Shown one piece after another: positions 5,126-6,488 of a DNA stretch of 6,488 bases. Origin of the DNA: Rhodanobacteraceae bacterium (lineage in GTDB: Bacteria > Pseudomonadota > Gammaproteobacteria > Xanthomonadales > Rhodanobacteraceae); NCBI GenBank assembly GCA_025924775.1, contig JAICHS010000133.1:1-6488 (forward strand), read 5' to 3'. Both the position numbers and the translations under genes were made by a program. The notes under the pieces were generated by a model. That model did not search any database. It was not told where the DNA came from and worked only from the letters and a program-made list of their open reading frames with translations. How positions within the stretch are numbered: the first letter of the stretch is position 1; each line of letters begins with the position of its first letter.

Positions 5126-5695
5126 CTAGATCGTATGCCCGACGTTCATCAGCCACGCAACGATCGCCACCTGCACCAGCAGGATCACCAGGATCGCCAG
5201 CATGGGCGACAGGTCGAACCCACCCACCAGCGGCACCCGCTTGCGCAGCGGCTTCAACACCGGGTCGACGATTTTGCCGAGCAGCGGCACCAGTGGATTG
5301 CGCGCATCGATGTTGACGTAGCTGAGCAGCGCCCACGCGAAGATCATGATCAGGTACACGATCATGAAGAAGTTCAGCAGGTCGGCGAACCCCAGCACCA
5401 GCGTACCGAGGTTGCTGGCCCAGAAGTCGGGCGCGACGAAACGCAGCAGGAAGTTCTTGACGACTTCCAGCACCCACGCGACCACCAGCGCCGCGAGGTT
5501 GATGCGCCGCCAGGTGGGCAGCACGCGCCGCAACGGCGTCAGCACCGGGTTGGTGGCGCGATACAGGAACTGGCAGATGGGGTTGTAGAAGTCGGCGCGT
5601 ACGGCTTCCGTAAGCAACCGGAACACGAACAGCGCGACCGCGCAGCCGAATGCGAACTGGATCAGCAGCGCCAGGGCATTGGCCAGGTACGTCAT
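5126..5695 (-). CDS. yggT: YggT family integral membrane protein (two YGGT repeats)
   Basis: The 189-residue inner-membrane protein has four likely membrane segments (about 5-29, 64-83, 98-126 and 162-184). The two homologous halves repeat the same pattern: an Asn-Pro, a short amphipathic stretch ending NPVLTPLRRVLP (49-60) or DPVLKPLRKRVP (144-155), then a hydrophobic helix starting INLAALVVAW or FDLSPMLAIL. This duplicated layout is standard for proteobacterial YggT; shorter single-repeat forms occur elsewhere. Exact biochemistry is unsettled; E. coli YggT has been linked to osmotic tolerance, and YlmG/Ycf19 relatives to membrane or division-related organisation. The ATG at 5693-5695 overlaps the proC stop as ATGA, so translation is probably coupled, and proC-yggT is a widely kept order. 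The gene ends with TAG facing the palindrome block. Confidence 0.93.
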   Translation of the reverse strand: MTYLANALALLIQFAFGCAVALFVFRLLTEAVRADFYNPICQFLYRATNPVLTPLRRVLPTWRRINLAALVVAWVLEVVKNFLLRFVAPDFWASNLGTLVLGFADLLNFFMIVYLIMIFAWALLSYVNIDARNPLVPLLGKIVDPVLKPLRKRVPLVGGFDLSPMLAILVILLVQVAIVAWLMNVGHTI

Positions 5696-6488
5696 GGGTC
5701 ACGGTCCAGTTCGGCCGACATCTCCGCGCCGCGTGTCTGCGCGGCAGCCAGGGCGCGCCCGACCATGGCCGCGAAGCCGTCGTGTTCGAACACCGCCAGC
5801 GCCGCGGCCGTGGTGCCGTGCGGCGAGGTGACGCGCCGCCGCAATTCCGCGGCGGGCTCGTTGCCGTCGGCCAGCATGTGGCCCGCGCCGAGGCAGGTCT
5901 GCGCGGCCAGTGCGCGGGCGGTGTCGCGCGGCAGGCCCAGCGATACTGCGGCGTCTTCCATGGCTTCCACCAGCAGGAAGAAATAGGCCGGGCCGGAACC
6001 GGACAGCGCCGTCACCGTGTCCATCTGCGCTTCGTCGTCGATCCAGCGCACGATGCCGGCGGCATCCAGGATGCTTTCGGCCAGTGCCCGCTGGGTTGCG
6101 GAAACGTTGCGGTTGGCGGTGAGGCCCGCGGCGCCGGCGCCGACCAGTGCGGGCGTGTTGGGCATGCAGCGGGCGATCGCGTGGTGCGCACCCAGCAGGC
6201 GCTCCAGCTGCGCGATACGCACGCCGGCCGCGATGGAGATGACCAACGGTTGTGTGCTGCGCAAAGGTGCCGCGAGGCTCGCGCAGACTTCCCGCATCAC
6301 CTGCGGCTTGACCGCCAGCACCACGCAGTCGGCACCGGCGATGGCGGCGGCATTGTCGGCATGGGTGGTGATGCCGAACGTGCGCGCGAGTTCCGCGCGC
6401 GCCTCCGCCCGTGGTTCGGCCACCGTGAGCGCGGCGGCGGCAACGCCCCGCGCCAATTGCGCGCCGATCAGGCTGCGCGCCATGTTGC
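5692..6488 (-). CDS. proC: Pyrroline-5-carboxylate reductase, N-terminus cut by window edge
   Basis: ProC catalyses the last step of proline synthesis, reducing 1-pyrroline-5-carboxylate with NAD(P)H in the cytosol. The 264 complete codons here lack only the first strand. The ATG at 6481-6483 is not the start: the codon before it reads Asn and the one before that ends in GC, matching the GxGNMA dinucleotide-binding loop, so roughly ten further residues lie past the edge. Counting from that internal Met, LAVKPQ is at 56-61, RCMPNTPALVGAGAAGL at 105-121 and the ProC signature ALSGSGPAYFFLLVEAMEDA at 159-178. VTSPHGTT at 218-225 has His where the common form is VTSPGGTT. Position 173-202 continues the helical dimerisation domain. 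The stop overlaps the yggT start by 4 nt. In relatives a yggS (PLP homeostasis) gene often precedes proC; it would be beyond the edge. Confidence 0.95.
   Translation of the reverse strand, partial: NMARSLIGAQLARGVAAAALTVAEPRAEARAELARTFGITTHADNAAAIAGADCVVLAVKPQVMREVCASLAAPLRSTQPLVISIAAGVRIAQLERLLGAHHAIARCMPNTPALVGAGAAGLTANRNVSATQRALAESILDAAGIVRWIDDEAQMDTVTALSGSGPAYFFLLVEAMEDAAVSLGLPRDTARALAAQTCLGAGHMLADGNEPAAELRRRVTSPHGTTAAALAVFEHDGFAAMVGRALAAAQTRGAEMSAELDRDP

Noticed and set aside
3876..5702. 608-codon minus-strand open frame
   Set aside because: It runs across pdxH, the BtuF-like gene, the palindrome block and yggT in a shadow frame; composition is Arg/Ala/Pro-rich and no domain is visible.
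4961..5986. 341-codon plus-strand open frame through the repeat block, antisense to yggT and proC
   Set aside because: The yggT and proC products on the other strand are unmistakable, and this frame is rich in His/Gln/Arg with no motif.
1..6488. CRISPR array, tRNA, rRNA, insertion sequence or prophage gene
   Set aside because: I saw no regularly spaced repeats, no tRNA cloverleaf, no rRNA-like sequence and no transposase or integrase motifs; genes are housekeeping-like and of uniform composition.

Overview
The window is dense, high-GC chromosomal DNA with strong G/C preference at third codon positions. Gene content and protein sequences suggest a gammaproteobacterium of the Xanthomonadales (Lysobacterales) type: PdxH resembles xanthomonad PdxH as I remember it, proC-yggT has its usual order, and one intergenic gap holds GC-rich palindromes like the dispersed repeats of that group. 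This placement is inference from memory, not from a search.

Layout. Bases 1-147 are the 3' end of an unidentified plus-strand gene. It converges on bioA (179-1543, minus) across a 31-bp gap packed with two hairpins. bioA is divergent from an inositol-monophosphatase-fold phosphatase, best matched to the HisN type (about 1598-2410, plus). Then, all on the plus strand, come a dodecin (2494-2697), an orphan OmpR-type response regulator (2801-3499), pdxH (3559-4149, TTG start), and a BtuF-like cobalamin/iron-siderophore-type binding protein (4146-4943) that overlaps the pdxH stop by 4 nt. A 182-bp gap (4944-5125) carries several palindromes. On the minus strand, yggT (5126-5695) follows proC (5692 to beyond the right edge) with a 4-nt ATGA overlap.

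How the genes relate. pdxH with the BtuF-like gene, and proC with yggT, look translationally coupled. The others appear to be single-gene units. A loose theme is cofactor handling: biotin synthesis by a PLP enzyme (BioA), PLP synthesis by an FMN enzyme (PdxH), flavin binding (dodecin) and a possible corrinoid binder. I see no common regulator and would not call it a pathway.

I found no mobile element, CRISPR array, tRNA, rRNA, phage gene or convincing undescribed system. The most checkable oddities are the His-to-Asn change in the PdxH active-site motif, a G8 tract in pdxH whose -1 frame runs into the next gene, a perfect 8-bp inverted repeat in front of the dodecin gene, the apparent lack of a signal peptide on the BtuF-like protein, and the palindrome block at 4989-5091.
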